Positions 26,792 to 34,893 of a DNA stretch of 64,000 nucleotides are shown here, one piece after another. The stretch comes from Lewinellaceae bacterium (lineage in GTDB: Bacteria; Bacteroidota; Bacteroidia; Chitinophagales; Saprospiraceae): positions 1-64,000 of the forward strand of contig JAHELJ010000010.1 in assembly GCA_024644235.1 (NCBI GenBank), in the 5' to 3' direction. A program made the position numbers and the translations under genes. The notes below the pieces were generated by a model. It was not told the origin of the DNA. It did no database searches and saw only the letters and a list, made by a program, of their open reading frames with translations. How positions within the stretch are numbered: the first letter of the stretch is position 1; each line of letters starts with the position of its first letter.

Positions 26792-27382
26792 TTATGTTTT
26801 CTCACCGCGTTGCTTGTACATAGTACTGTTTTCGAGGTAGCTAAAAACGGCATCGGGAACCAAATACTGGATTGATCTTTCTTGTTTAATCTGATCACGA
26901 ATGTAAGTGGACGAGATTTGTAAGAGCGGTACGTCATCAAAATAAGTCACCCGAGTATACCGCTCTTGAGGAGCTCCATCGCCGGATCGCTTGTAGACAT
27001 AAATATCATAGTCATTCAATATCCGGTCAAAGTTTTTCCATTTTTCTATAGTTGCTAGATTGTCTCCACCCATGATCAGCACAAATTGATGCTCGGGATA
27101 CTTTTCAGCGAGATAGGTTAGAGTGTCGATAGTGTATGACGGTTTAGGTAGACTGAACTCCAGGTTTGAGGACCGAAGTCGTGGATTTTCACCGATAGCC
27201 AAATTCACGAGATGAAGCCGGTCGTAGTCATTGGCAAGATTAGATCTTTTCTTGAAAGGATTATGTGGACTCACTACCATCCATACCTGGTGCAGATCAG
27301 TGCAATTAGCCATATAATTTGCGATAACCATATGCCCTGTATGCACCGGATTGTATGATCCGAAGAAAAGTCCCACCCTCAT
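26792..27382 (-). CDS. nadD: Nicotinate-nucleotide adenylyltransferase
   Basis: 196 residues with the nucleotidyltransferase motif GLFFGSYNPVHTGHMVIANYM near the start and ISSTYIRDQI near the end. It makes nicotinate adenine dinucleotide from NaMN and ATP in NAD synthesis. It sits 17 bp downstream of dnaN and 25 bp before porZ, all minus strand, a probable single transcript. Confidence 0.95.
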   Translation of the reverse strand: MRVGLFFGSYNPVHTGHMVIANYMANCTDLHQVWMVVSPHNPFKKRSNLANDYDRLHLVNLAIGENPRLRSSNLEFSLPKPSYTIDTLTYLAEKYPEHQFVLIMGGDNLATIEKWKNFDRILNDYDIYVYKRSGDGAPQERYTRVTYFDDVPLLQISSTYIRDQIKQERSIQYLVPDAVFSYLENSTMYKQRGEKT

Positions 27383-27399
27383 AAAGAAACAAAGTTACA

Positions 27400-28515
27400 C
27401 TAGCGACTCAACATGACTGGCATCACCAGCATTAAGAGTTCTTCATCATCAGGGTTTTCCCCCGGGAGAATAATTCCTGCCTTGTTCGGTGTGGAAAGTT
27501 CAACCTTCACTTCATCAGTGTCGAGAACTCCCAGCATTTCAATAAGAAACTTAGCGTTGAAACCGATGGTGATTGGCTCACCACTGTACTGACAAACCAA
27601 TTGTTCGGTGGCTTCATTAGAGAAGTCAAGATCTTGGGCTTCGATGGTAAGACTCCCGTCGTCGATGTTCAGGATGACTTGATTGGTCGTCTTGTTAGCA
27701 TAGATCGCAATCCGCTTAAGGGAACTCAGAAAATCAGATCTACTGACTGTCATCACATTTGGGTTATCAACCGGGATCACTGCATTGTAGTTAGGATATT
27801 GCGCATCGATCAGACGGCAGATCAGTTGGTGATCGTCAAACGTGAAAAAGGCATTGTTCTTATTAAATGAGATCTGCACCGTACCAGTGTCAGGCAAAGC
27901 ATTCCTGAGTAGTGAGAGTGATTTCTTTGGTACAATAAAGGATGAATTGATATCTCCATCTAATCCCGAGAAAGTATACTTCACCAGTTTGTGAGCATCC
28001 GTTGCCACAAAAATGATCTTCGAAAAGTCAATTTGAACGTATACTCCCGTCATAGCTAATCTTAGTTCATCATTGCTTGTAGCAAAGATGGTCTTGTTGA
28101 TAGCTTCATCGAGCATGTGAGCACTCAAAGTCACTGATTCCGTATTGTCAGGTTGTGGTATGGTCGGAAAATCCTCAGGATTGTCACCGGATAATTTGTA
28201 TTTACCGTAGGAGGAGGTAATCTCGATGGAATGCTTGGCATCATCTACCTCAATAGTAATCGGTTGTTCGGGAAGAGCCTTAAGGGTATCAAACAAAATC
28301 TTTCCTGGTATGGCTACCGATCCGCCCTCGTCAGCGATTACTTCCAAGGTAGTAATGATGGAGGTTTCCAGATCTGTTGAAGAAATTGTAAGATCGTTCC
28401 CTTCGATGACGAAAAGAAAATCTTCCAGGACGGGGACTACTGTATTTGAGCCAATAGCTCCATTCGCTAACTGAATCTTTTTTAGGAGCTCTGCAGAGGA
28501 GATGCTAAATTTCAT
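27400..28515 (-). CDS. dnaN: DNA polymerase III beta subunit (sliding clamp)
   Basis: 371 residues, the usual length. The three-domain clamp is recognisable from MKFSISSAELLKKIQLANGAI, GVYVQIDFSKIIFVATDAHKLVKY and the C-terminal LLMLVMPVMLSR, where the VMPV-type end forms part of the peptide-binding pocket. It encircles DNA and tethers polymerase. It is not next to dnaA or recF here, as in many Bacteroidota. The putative -7 element is at 28572-28565. Confidence 0.97.
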   Translation of the reverse strand: MKFSISSAELLKKIQLANGAIGSNTVVPVLEDFLFVIEGNDLTISSTDLETSIITTLEVIADEGGSVAIPGKILFDTLKALPEQPITIEVDDAKHSIEITSSYGKYKLSGDNPEDFPTIPQPDNTESVTLSAHMLDEAINKTIFATSNDELRLAMTGVYVQIDFSKIIFVATDAHKLVKYTFSGLDGDINSSFIVPKKSLSLLRNALPDTGTVQISFNKNNAFFTFDDHQLICRLIDAQYPNYNAVIPVDNPNVMTVSRSDFLSSLKRIAIYANKTTNQVILNIDDGSLTIEAQDLDFSNEATEQLVCQYSGEPITIGFNAKFLIEMLGVLDTDEVKVELSTPNKAGIILPGENPDDEELLMLVMPVMLSR

Positions 28516-28564
28516 AAAATCAATTGATTATATCCCGTGTGATCTGGGGGGAGAAAATTTTGGA

Positions 28565-28572
28565 CAAAAATA
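28565..28572 (-). promoter_or_regulatory. Candidate dnaN -7 element
   Basis: TATTTTTG on the minus strand matches TAnnTTTG exactly, about 50 bases before the dnaN ATG. No clear -33 TTG at 19-21 bp. Confidence 0.4.
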
Positions 28573-28607
28573 AACGATTCCCCCTCATTTTTTATACTTA
28601 CTAATTC

Positions 28608-28615
28608 TAATTTTG
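28608..28615 (+). promoter_or_regulatory. Candidate -7 element of the M16-like gene
   Basis: TAATTTTG on the plus strand matches TAnnTTTG exactly and ends 29 bases before the ATG at 28645. The -33 site is poor. Confidence 0.4.
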
Positions 28616-28644
28616 CTGTTTACTCATACCTATTGAATTTCAAG

Positions 28645-29901
28645 ATGTTAAAGCAAGCTCCACCTATCCAAAGGGTGAATGAGATTCCAGTGCCCAAGGT
28701 GCATCGCAGTACCTTGCAAAACGGAATCCCCATAATTTTTCTTGAAGGAGGGTCACAGAAGTTGGTTAGAATTGATTTGCAGATGAGAGCAGGCAGGCCT
28801 TATGAAAAGAAGAAGCTGGCATCCACCGCATGTGCCAGTCTTCTTAAGGAAGGCACCCGCAGTTTTGCTGCCAAAGAAATCGCCAACCATATCGATAATC
28901 TGGGTGCGGCGTTGTCTACCCCGTATTCATTCGATCATATCCGGGTAAGTCTGATCTGCCTAAGTAAGTATTTTGCCGATCTGGTGCCTTTGATTACGTC
29001 AATGATTACAGGACCTGTATTTCCCGAAATCGAACTTGAACTCTATAAAGGCCGTACGATTGAAAAACTCAAAATCGATTTGGTACAAAATGACATACTA
29101 GCCTATAGAAAAGCAACTGAACTGTATTTTGGCCCTGATCATCCATATGGGTACAATAGTAGTCCTGAATTGTACCGAAACTTAGATCGTGGTGATTTAC
29201 TTCACCATGCATCAATTTTCGGGACGAGAAATCTGACCGTACACCTGGCTGGGAGACCCGAGAAAGATTGGTATCAGGTCTTAAATAAACATCTTGGAAA
29301 GTGGAACGTGCCCGGAGAACCAGTGAAAGCGAACTTGCCACTTGTAGAAAGTCCGGATGATGTGGAGATTAGGTCCTCGGTAAACCGGCAAGCTGCCATC
29401 AGGATTGGCAGAAGGCTATTTAATAGACAGCATGAAGACTACTGTGGAATGCTTCTACTGAATACGATCCTGGGGGGATACTTTGGATCAAGACTCATGA
29501 GGAATATTCGTGAAGAAAAAGGACTGACATATGGGATACAGTCGGCAATAGAAACTTTAAAATTTGATGGATATTTTTCAATCAGTTGTGAGGCCGATCA
29601 AAAAAATATACCACTAATCCTGGATCAGATAGCTGTGGAACTTCAAAGACTTTGTGATGAATCAGTGGAAGAGAGTGAACTACAGATGGCCAAGAACTAT
29701 TTGGGAGGCTATCTGCTGAGTGTATCAGATGGTCCTTTTGCAATGATGGATCTGTTACGCTCAGCTCAGGCCGAAGAGCTTGCCGACGATTATTTGAACG
29801 TGCTATTACAAAAGATTCAAGCAGTGACCCCAGCGGAAATCCAACGATTGGCTGAGAAGCATTTGATCAACCATCCTTTGGTCAAGGTCGTTGCATACTG
29901 A
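28645..29901 (+). CDS. M16-family (pitrilysin-like) protein lacking the zinc motif
   Basis: 418 residues from ATG 28645 (MLKQAPPIQRVNEIPVP); a TTG 12 bases earlier is less likely. The two-domain M16 fold is visible: the N-half has RAGRPYEKKKLASTACASLLKEGT, where active members carry HxxEH before a similar LFKGT; the C-half has the conserved RNIREEKGLTYGIQSAIE with the R/Y pair. The zinc-binding HxxEH is gone, so it should be a non-catalytic subunit like the inactive partner in two-chain M16 proteases. No active M16 gene is adjacent in this window. No signal peptide is seen. Confidence 0.88.
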   Translation: MLKQAPPIQRVNEIPVPKVHRSTLQNGIPIIFLEGGSQKLVRIDLQMRAGRPYEKKKLASTACASLLKEGTRSFAAKEIANHIDNLGAALSTPYSFDHIRVSLICLSKYFADLVPLITSMITGPVFPEIELELYKGRTIEKLKIDLVQNDILAYRKATELYFGPDHPYGYNSSPELYRNLDRGDLLHHASIFGTRNLTVHLAGRPEKDWYQVLNKHLGKWNVPGEPVKANLPLVESPDDVEIRSSVNRQAAIRIGRRLFNRQHEDYCGMLLLNTILGGYFGSRLMRNIREEKGLTYGIQSAIETLKFDGYFSISCEADQKNIPLILDQIAVELQRLCDESVEESELQMAKNYLGGYLLSVSDGPFAMMDLLRSAQAEELADDYLNVLLQKIQAVTPAEIQRLAEKHLINHPLVKVVAY

Positions 29902-29929
29902 AGTCTCTGACAACCAATATATTACGAAG

Positions 29930-29956
29930 TTTCATATTTGATAATTTCATATTTGA
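29930..29956 (+). repeat. 12-bp tandem-spaced direct repeat upstream of mreB
   Basis: TTTCATATTTGA occurs at 29930-29941 and 29945-29956, a 15-bp period, about 100 bases before the mreB start. It could be a regulator-binding repeat or part of the AT-rich promoter region. Confidence 0.5.
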
Positions 29957-30054
29957 CTTTTTCGGGGTGATTTTGCATCGAATTAGGTCAAAAATCGTTT
30001 CTTTTGCGAAGATGGAACGGGCTTTGCTACCTCTTATAAGACAATGCAGATGAG

Positions 30055-31086
30055 ATGAGACTTTTTAACTTCTTCACTCAAGAATTGGCAATTGATTTAG
30101 GTACCGCCAACACGCTGATCATTCAAGATGATGAGATTGTAGTGGAGGAGCCCTCAATCGTGGCAATAGACCGGCGCACCGGAGAGACGATTGCCGTGGG
30201 ATCCAGGGCGATGCAGATGCATGAAAAGACTCATGAGCATATCAAAACAGTTCGTCCTTTGAAGGATGGAGTGATTGCAGATTTCCAGGCAGCCGAAAGT
30301 ATGATCGAGGGTATGATCAACATGATCGATCAGAAAAGACGTTTTTTTACCCATATGAAAGTGGTCATCTGCATCCCTTCTGGTATTACTGAAGTGGAGA
30401 AAAGAGCAGTCTTTGACTCAGCGGACCATGTTGATTCGAAAGAAACCTATCTAATCTATGAGCCAATGGCTGCCGCATTAGGAATTGGCTTGGATGTGCA
30501 AGAACCAGTTGGAAATATGATCATCGACATCGGGGGAGGCACCACAGAAATCGCGGTCATTGCTCTTTCTGGTATCGTTTGCGAACAATCAATACGTACT
30601 GCAGGTGATGAATTCACCATGGACATTATCGATCATCTTCGTCGTAATCACAACTTGTTGATTGGTGAACGGACGGCGGAAATCTTGAAGATAAATGTGG
30701 GCGCTGCATCAAAGAATCTGAAGGAACCTCCTGATCCCTTTGCCATCAATGGAAGAGATCTTATGACAGGTATTCCCAAGCAGCAGGTGATCAGTTACCA
30801 GGAGATATCAGAAGCCCTTGACAATTCGATCTCCAAGATTGAAGAAGCCATACTCAAGGCCCTCGAAGTAACTCCGCCAGAACTAGCTTCTGATATATAC
30901 AAGACCGGTCTCTACCTTACTGGCGGGGGAGCATTGCTTCGTGGATTGCAGGATAGAATCGCTGCCAAAACCAAACTACCAGTGGTAATTGCAGATGATC
31001 CGCTGAGAGCAGTTGTCCGTGGTACTGGTCTTGCCTTGAGAAATACGGATAAGTTTTCCTTCCTGATCGATAGGAAAAGTGTGTAA
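30055..31086 (+). CDS. mreB: Rod shape-determining protein MreB
   Basis: A 343-residue bacterial actin. Phosphate-1 motif AIDLGTANTLI, phosphate-2 region MIIDIGGGTTEIAVIAL and the adenosine motif YLTGGGALLRGLQDRI are intact. It forms membrane-associated filaments that guide lateral wall synthesis. Length is typical. It leads the mreB-mreC-mreD-mrdA run with gaps of 18, -4 and 1 bp. Its presence implies a rod-shaped cell or rod ancestor. Confidence 0.97.
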   Translation: MRLFNFFTQELAIDLGTANTLIIQDDEIVVEEPSIVAIDRRTGETIAVGSRAMQMHEKTHEHIKTVRPLKDGVIADFQAAESMIEGMINMIDQKRRFFTHMKVVICIPSGITEVEKRAVFDSADHVDSKETYLIYEPMAAALGIGLDVQEPVGNMIIDIGGGTTEIAVIALSGIVCEQSIRTAGDEFTMDIIDHLRRNHNLLIGERTAEILKINVGAASKNLKEPPDPFAINGRDLMTGIPKQQVISYQEISEALDNSISKIEEAILKALEVTPPELASDIYKTGLYLTGGGALLRGLQDRIAAKTKLPVVIADDPLRAVVRGTGLALRNTDKFSFLIDRKSV

Positions 31087-31104
31087 ATTTGCTGCATTCT
31101 TCAG

Positions 31105-31929
31105 ATGCAGAATCTACTTTATTTCCTATATCGGTTTGGTTATGTTCTGCTTTTCATCCTACTTCAGGTCATATCGATCAATCTGGTAGTCCGCTACAAT
31201 ACTGACCAGAATGCCATTTTCATTAGCTCTTCCAATGCGGTTTCTGGTTGGTTCTATCAGAAGTATGACGCGATCGTTCAGTATTTCCAGCTCTCTACAC
31301 TGGCTGATAAGATGTCGCAAGAAAATGCGGCATTGAAAGAACAACTTGAAGTCTTTCAACGAAAAAAGATTTTCGGTTCCACCATAATACAAGACACCAT
31401 CTATGAACAGCAATATCAACTGATACCTTGTAAAGTGATCAACAATTCGGTGGTCAGTCTTGATAACTTCATCACTTTGGATAAGGGCCGTAATGATGGG
31501 ATTGAACAAGGCATGGGGGTAATTCAGGAAAATGGAATTGTGGGGATAGTCACTAACGCAAATTTGAAATATAGCCGGGTGATATCGATTTTGAACCGCG
31601 CATGCAGGATCAGTGCTTCTGTGAAACGCACCGGGCATTTTGGATCATTGCGTTGGCCCGGTGGTAGTCCCACCAGGGTAATCCTGGAAGATATACCAAA
31701 GCACGCTGAGCTTGCTATAGGAGATGAGATAGTGACTAGTGGATATAGTTCCATATTTCCAGAGGACTTGTTGATCGGGCATATCCAGGATTTTCAGAGG
31801 CCGGAAGGGGGCAATTTTTATGAAATCGAGGTAAAACTTCTAAACGACATTTCCAAAGTAAAATTTGCCTATGCTGTCAAAGATCTATTTAAGATGGAGC
31901 GAGAACAAGTCGAGGTAACCGGAGAATGA
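31105..31929 (+). CDS. mreC: Rod shape-determining protein MreC
   Basis: 274 residues: one N-terminal membrane helix (about 8-28, VLLFILLQVISINLVV), a coiled coil (about 65-90, MSQENAALKEQLEVFQRK), then the periplasmic double beta-barrel domain with NNSVVSLDNFITLDKGRNDGI and GIVGIVTNANLKYSRV. It links MreB to the penicillin-binding protein encoded two genes on. It overlaps mreD by four bases (ATGA). Confidence 0.93.
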   Translation: MQNLLYFLYRFGYVLLFILLQVISINLVVRYNTDQNAIFISSSNAVSGWFYQKYDAIVQYFQLSTLADKMSQENAALKEQLEVFQRKKIFGSTIIQDTIYEQQYQLIPCKVINNSVVSLDNFITLDKGRNDGIEQGMGVIQENGIVGIVTNANLKYSRVISILNRACRISASVKRTGHFGSLRWPGGSPTRVILEDIPKHAELAIGDEIVTSGYSSIFPEDLLIGHIQDFQRPEGGNFYEIEVKLLNDISKVKFAYAVKDLFKMEREQVEVTGE

Positions 31930-32447
31930 ATCAGATCAGTCGACGAAATATTAGCCGTCTCATCTTGCTTATCCTCTTGCAGGTTCTCATTTTCAAGCAG
32001 CTGAATATAGGATCGGCGCAATTCAATTACATCCAGGTCATCATCTATCCTCTTTTCCTTATGCTGCTTCCGATTGGTATTGGGAAAGGCTGGTTACTCA
32101 TTGTTTCCTTCGCAGTAGGACTGGCCATAGATATGTTTTATGATTCGCCAGGAGTTCACGCCAGTGCCAGTGTTTTTACGGGATTCATACGGCCCTTTGT
32201 ATTGCAACTCATGGAGCCAAGAGGTGGATATAAGGTAAATGCAATTCCGACTAAAGCGGAATTTGGTGACAACTGGTTTTTGCGGTATGCCTCGCTGCTT
32301 CTGATAGCTCACCTTCTTATCTATTTTTCAATGGAAGTATTTACATTAACGGAATTGGACTACATCCTTCTCAAAACATTTTTCACTTTCTTACCATCCA
32401 TGTTGCTGATTATCATATATATGTATATACTGAATCCGCGTTTTTAA
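31926..32447 (+). CDS. mreD: Rod shape-determining protein MreD
   Basis: A 173-residue membrane protein with about five hydrophobic segments and the conserved middle part VGLAIDMFYDSPGVHASASVFTG. MreD is a poorly conserved inner-membrane partner of MreC; identity here rests on topology, the DMFYDSPGxHA motif and position between mreC and mrdA. It starts inside the mreC stop (ATGA) and ends one base before mrdA. Confidence 0.88.
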   Translation: MNQISRRNISRLILLILLQVLIFKQLNIGSAQFNYIQVIIYPLFLMLLPIGIGKGWLLIVSFAVGLAIDMFYDSPGVHASASVFTGFIRPFVLQLMEPRGGYKVNAIPTKAEFGDNWFLRYASLLLIAHLLIYFSMEVFTLTELDYILLKTFFTFLPSMLLIIIYMYILNPRF

Positions 32448-32448
32448 T

Positions 32449-34308
32449 ATGGCTTCACTTAGGAATTTGGAAGAACGGGCATTGATAGTTAAGTCAGTCA
32501 TCATCCTGCTTGGAGGAGTGATTATCCTGCGGCTGGCTTACATGCAGCTAGTGGTACAATCGTACCGGGTCAAGGCAGAAACAGCAACAATAGAAAGACA
32601 AATCGTGGAACCTTCTCGAGGGCTCATCTACGACCGCAATGGTAAATTGTTGGTTTACAATCAACCAGTGTATGATCTATATGTCACCTACAATCTGATT
32701 AATCCGGAAATGGATGTCGACAAAATGTGCCGATTACTGAATATCAATCGGGATGTATTTGATCGGGAACTCAACAAAGACTGGAGCGATGTAAGATTTG
32801 ACAAAAACGTACCATTTCTTTTTCAGGCAAGGATCGACTCCAGATTATTCGCCCGGCTACAAGAGGCCCTACATGAGTTCCCCGGGTTCTCGGTGAAGAA
32901 AAGAACCATCAGAGGATACCAACACCCCAGCGCTGCCCATGCACTGGGATACATTAGTGAAGTGGACAAGAAGACTATCGACGCCGCAGGCGGGCGCTAC
33001 GAAAAAGGAGATTACAAAGGAGTAAGTGGCCTGGAACTGACGTATGAAGACCAACTAAGAGGGGACAAGGGCCTGGAGTACCTTTTGAAGGACAATTTTG
33101 GCCGTACCGTAGGTTCATATGACGAGGGCGATCGCGACCAGAATGCTCATGCGGGATCCGATCTGACAATTTCTGTGGATATCGATCTTCAGGCATATGC
33201 AGAACAATTAATGGAAGGGAAAACAGGTAGCATTGTGGCAATTGAACCCGAGACCGGAGAAATCCTCACTCTACTAAGTAGTCCAAACTATGATCCGGCA
33301 GTGCTAAGTGCCAGTGCCGACAGGGCACGTGCATTCAAAGATCTGCAGTCTGACAGCCTCAAACCCTTCTTTAACAGGGCGATAATGGCAAAATACCCAC
33401 CGGGATCTACCTTCAAACCAATTTTAGCTCTTATCGCCTTGCAGGAAGAGATTCTGAGTCCCATGCGGTTTATCACTTGCAAAGGAGCTTATTATTATAA
33501 GATCTACCGCTGGGGCTGTCATGCCAAGCCAGGAGTCCGCAATGTTGTCAGAGCGGTGGAAGAATCATGCAACACATTTTTCTATACGGTGTATCGAGAA
33601 ATGATTGATCGCTATGGTTTTGATGAGCCTGCTCAAGGGCTGGAAGTATTGAACGAGCATCTGTATGATTTTGGATTGGGAAAACCCCTTCGCGTTGACC
33701 TGCCGGAAGAAAGCGGAGGGTTGATTCCCACCGACGAATTTTATCGCGATTTCTATGAAGACAAGGGAAATTGGCGGAGTACATATATTGTGTCCAATGG
33801 GATCGGGCAAGGCGAAGTCGAAATGACAACTTTGCAAATGGCAAATCTGGCAGTCATTCTCGGAAACCGGGGACTTTACTATCGACCTCATCTGATCCGC
33901 ACCTTTAATAATAATAATGAGGGCTTCCAGATAGATGATCGATTTAGAACTCCTAAGAGAGTTCGAATTGATGACAAATATTTTGATCCAGTCCTTGATG
34001 GGATGGAACGCAGTGTGTCGCATGGTACTTCCCGAATGGCCCAGGTTCCCGGACATAGGGTTTGTGGCAAGACCGGTACTTCGGAGAACCCCCACGGAAA
34101 GGATCATTCGGTATTTTTTGCCTTTGCACCGAGAGAGAATCCCAAAATCGGCATCGCCGTATTCGTTGAAAATGCCGGGTGGGGAGCATCTTATGCAGCA
34201 CCAATCGCTGGATTATTAATGGAGAAATACCTGAATGGAGAAATAGATCCATCCAGATTGTGGTTGGAAGACCGAATGCTGCAAGCCAATCTTCTTGCCG
34301 ATTTGTAA
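32449..34308 (+). CDS. mrdA: Penicillin-binding protein 2 (peptidoglycan DD-transpeptidase)
   Basis: 619 residues. An N-terminal membrane helix (about 15-35) is followed by the PBP dimer domain (IVEPSRGLIYDRNGKLLVYNQP). The transpeptidase domain has the SxxK motif STFK (S320, K323) in PPGSTFKP, the SxN motif in EESCNTFF, and KTGT in VCGKTGTSENPHG. It cross-links the side-wall peptidoglycan under MreBCD control and is the usual target of mecillinam-type beta-lactams. In many relatives rodA follows; here folA follows nine bases later, and no rodA is in the window. Confidence 0.95.
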   Translation: MASLRNLEERALIVKSVIILLGGVIILRLAYMQLVVQSYRVKAETATIERQIVEPSRGLIYDRNGKLLVYNQPVYDLYVTYNLINPEMDVDKMCRLLNINRDVFDRELNKDWSDVRFDKNVPFLFQARIDSRLFARLQEALHEFPGFSVKKRTIRGYQHPSAAHALGYISEVDKKTIDAAGGRYEKGDYKGVSGLELTYEDQLRGDKGLEYLLKDNFGRTVGSYDEGDRDQNAHAGSDLTISVDIDLQAYAEQLMEGKTGSIVAIEPETGEILTLLSSPNYDPAVLSASADRARAFKDLQSDSLKPFFNRAIMAKYPPGSTFKPILALIALQEEILSPMRFITCKGAYYYKIYRWGCHAKPGVRNVVRAVEESCNTFFYTVYREMIDRYGFDEPAQGLEVLNEHLYDFGLGKPLRVDLPEESGGLIPTDEFYRDFYEDKGNWRSTYIVSNGIGQGEVEMTTLQMANLAVILGNRGLYYRPHLIRTFNNNNEGFQIDDRFRTPKRVRIDDKYFDPVLDGMERSVSHGTSRMAQVPGHRVCGKTGTSENPHGKDHSVFFAFAPRENPKIGIAVFVENAGWGASYAAPIAGLLMEKYLNGEIDPSRLWLEDRMLQANLLADL

Positions 34309-34317
34309 TTTCGGGGC

Positions 34318-34893
34318 ATGATAATCTCTGCTATAGCAGCCTGTTCTAAGAATAGAGTTATTGGATCTGGCAATCAACTTCCCTGGCACCTGCCTGCTGA
34401 TATGCGCTATTTCATGAGGACCACCATGGGAAAGCATGTGATCATGGGTAGGAAGACATTTGAATCCATGAATGGCAAACCATTGCCAAAGCGAACCAAC
34501 ATCGTAATTACCAGAGATCCTTATTACGTGGCCTCAGGAACAGTGGTGGCACATTCGCTGGAAGAAGCATTGGAGCTCGCGAAACAGAATGGCGAAGAGG
34601 AGGCTTTCATTATTGGCGGTGGAGAAATCTACAATCAGAGCTTGCCCTTTTTAGATAAGTTATATCTAACTGAAATCGATCTGGAGATAGAAAACGGAGA
34701 CACCTTCTTTCCCATTTTAGATTCCAAAGAATGGGAGCTCATCAGTGAGAAAGCTTATGAACCCGACGAAAAGAACCCTCATGCATACGTTTTTCGGGTT
34801 TTCAAAAAAAAAAAACACCTTGATCAGCGAGATTCAGTACACCAATCTTCAGGAGGATTTTCTGTACTACATCTGGAAGGTCAAGCAGTTTGA
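34318..34893 (+). CDS. folA: Dihydrofolate reductase, C-terminus running out of frame through an A12 tract
   Basis: Residues 1-163 are a normal DHFR: SAIAACSKNRVIGSGNQLPWHLPADM at the start, MGRKTFESM, and FIIGGGEIYNQSLPFLDKLYLTEID. The enzyme reduces dihydrofolate with NADPH and is the trimethoprim target. The family usually ends near YVFRVFKK. Here twelve As (34804-34815) follow, and the frame then continues for 28 residues that overlap the next gene in another frame and look unlike DHFR. With thirteen As the frame would stop at once (TGA after KKKKTP). So the true end is probably near 34822, and the tail is either a base-call error or a real slippery site. Confidence 0.9.
   Translation: MIISAIAACSKNRVIGSGNQLPWHLPADMRYFMRTTMGKHVIMGRKTFESMNGKPLPKRTNIVITRDPYYVASGTVVAHSLEEALELAKQNGEEEAFIIGGGEIYNQSLPFLDKLYLTEIDLEIENGDTFFPILDSKEWELISEKAYEPDEKNPHAYVFRVFKKKKHLDQRDSVHQSSGGFSVLHLEGQAV
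34804..34815 (+). other. A12 homopolymer at the folA/DUF2851 junction
   Basis: Twelve consecutive As in the coding strand at the end of the DHFR domain. With 11 As folA fuses in frame to the DUF2851 gene; with 13 it stops at TGA directly; with 12 it continues 28 codons out of frame. Confidence 0.85.

Noticed and set aside
29930-29956. Short repeat as a CRISPR remnant
   Set aside because: Only two 12-bp copies with a three-base spacer and no cas genes; not a CRISPR pattern.
31159-31638. 159-codon minus-strand frame inside mreC
   Set aside because: Antisense to the MreC periplasmic domain; no independent support.
33565-34107. 180-codon minus-strand frame inside mrdA
   Set aside because: It lies wholly antisense to the transpeptidase domain, whose motifs are clear; the translation has no signal, motif or plausible start and is a codon-bias shadow.
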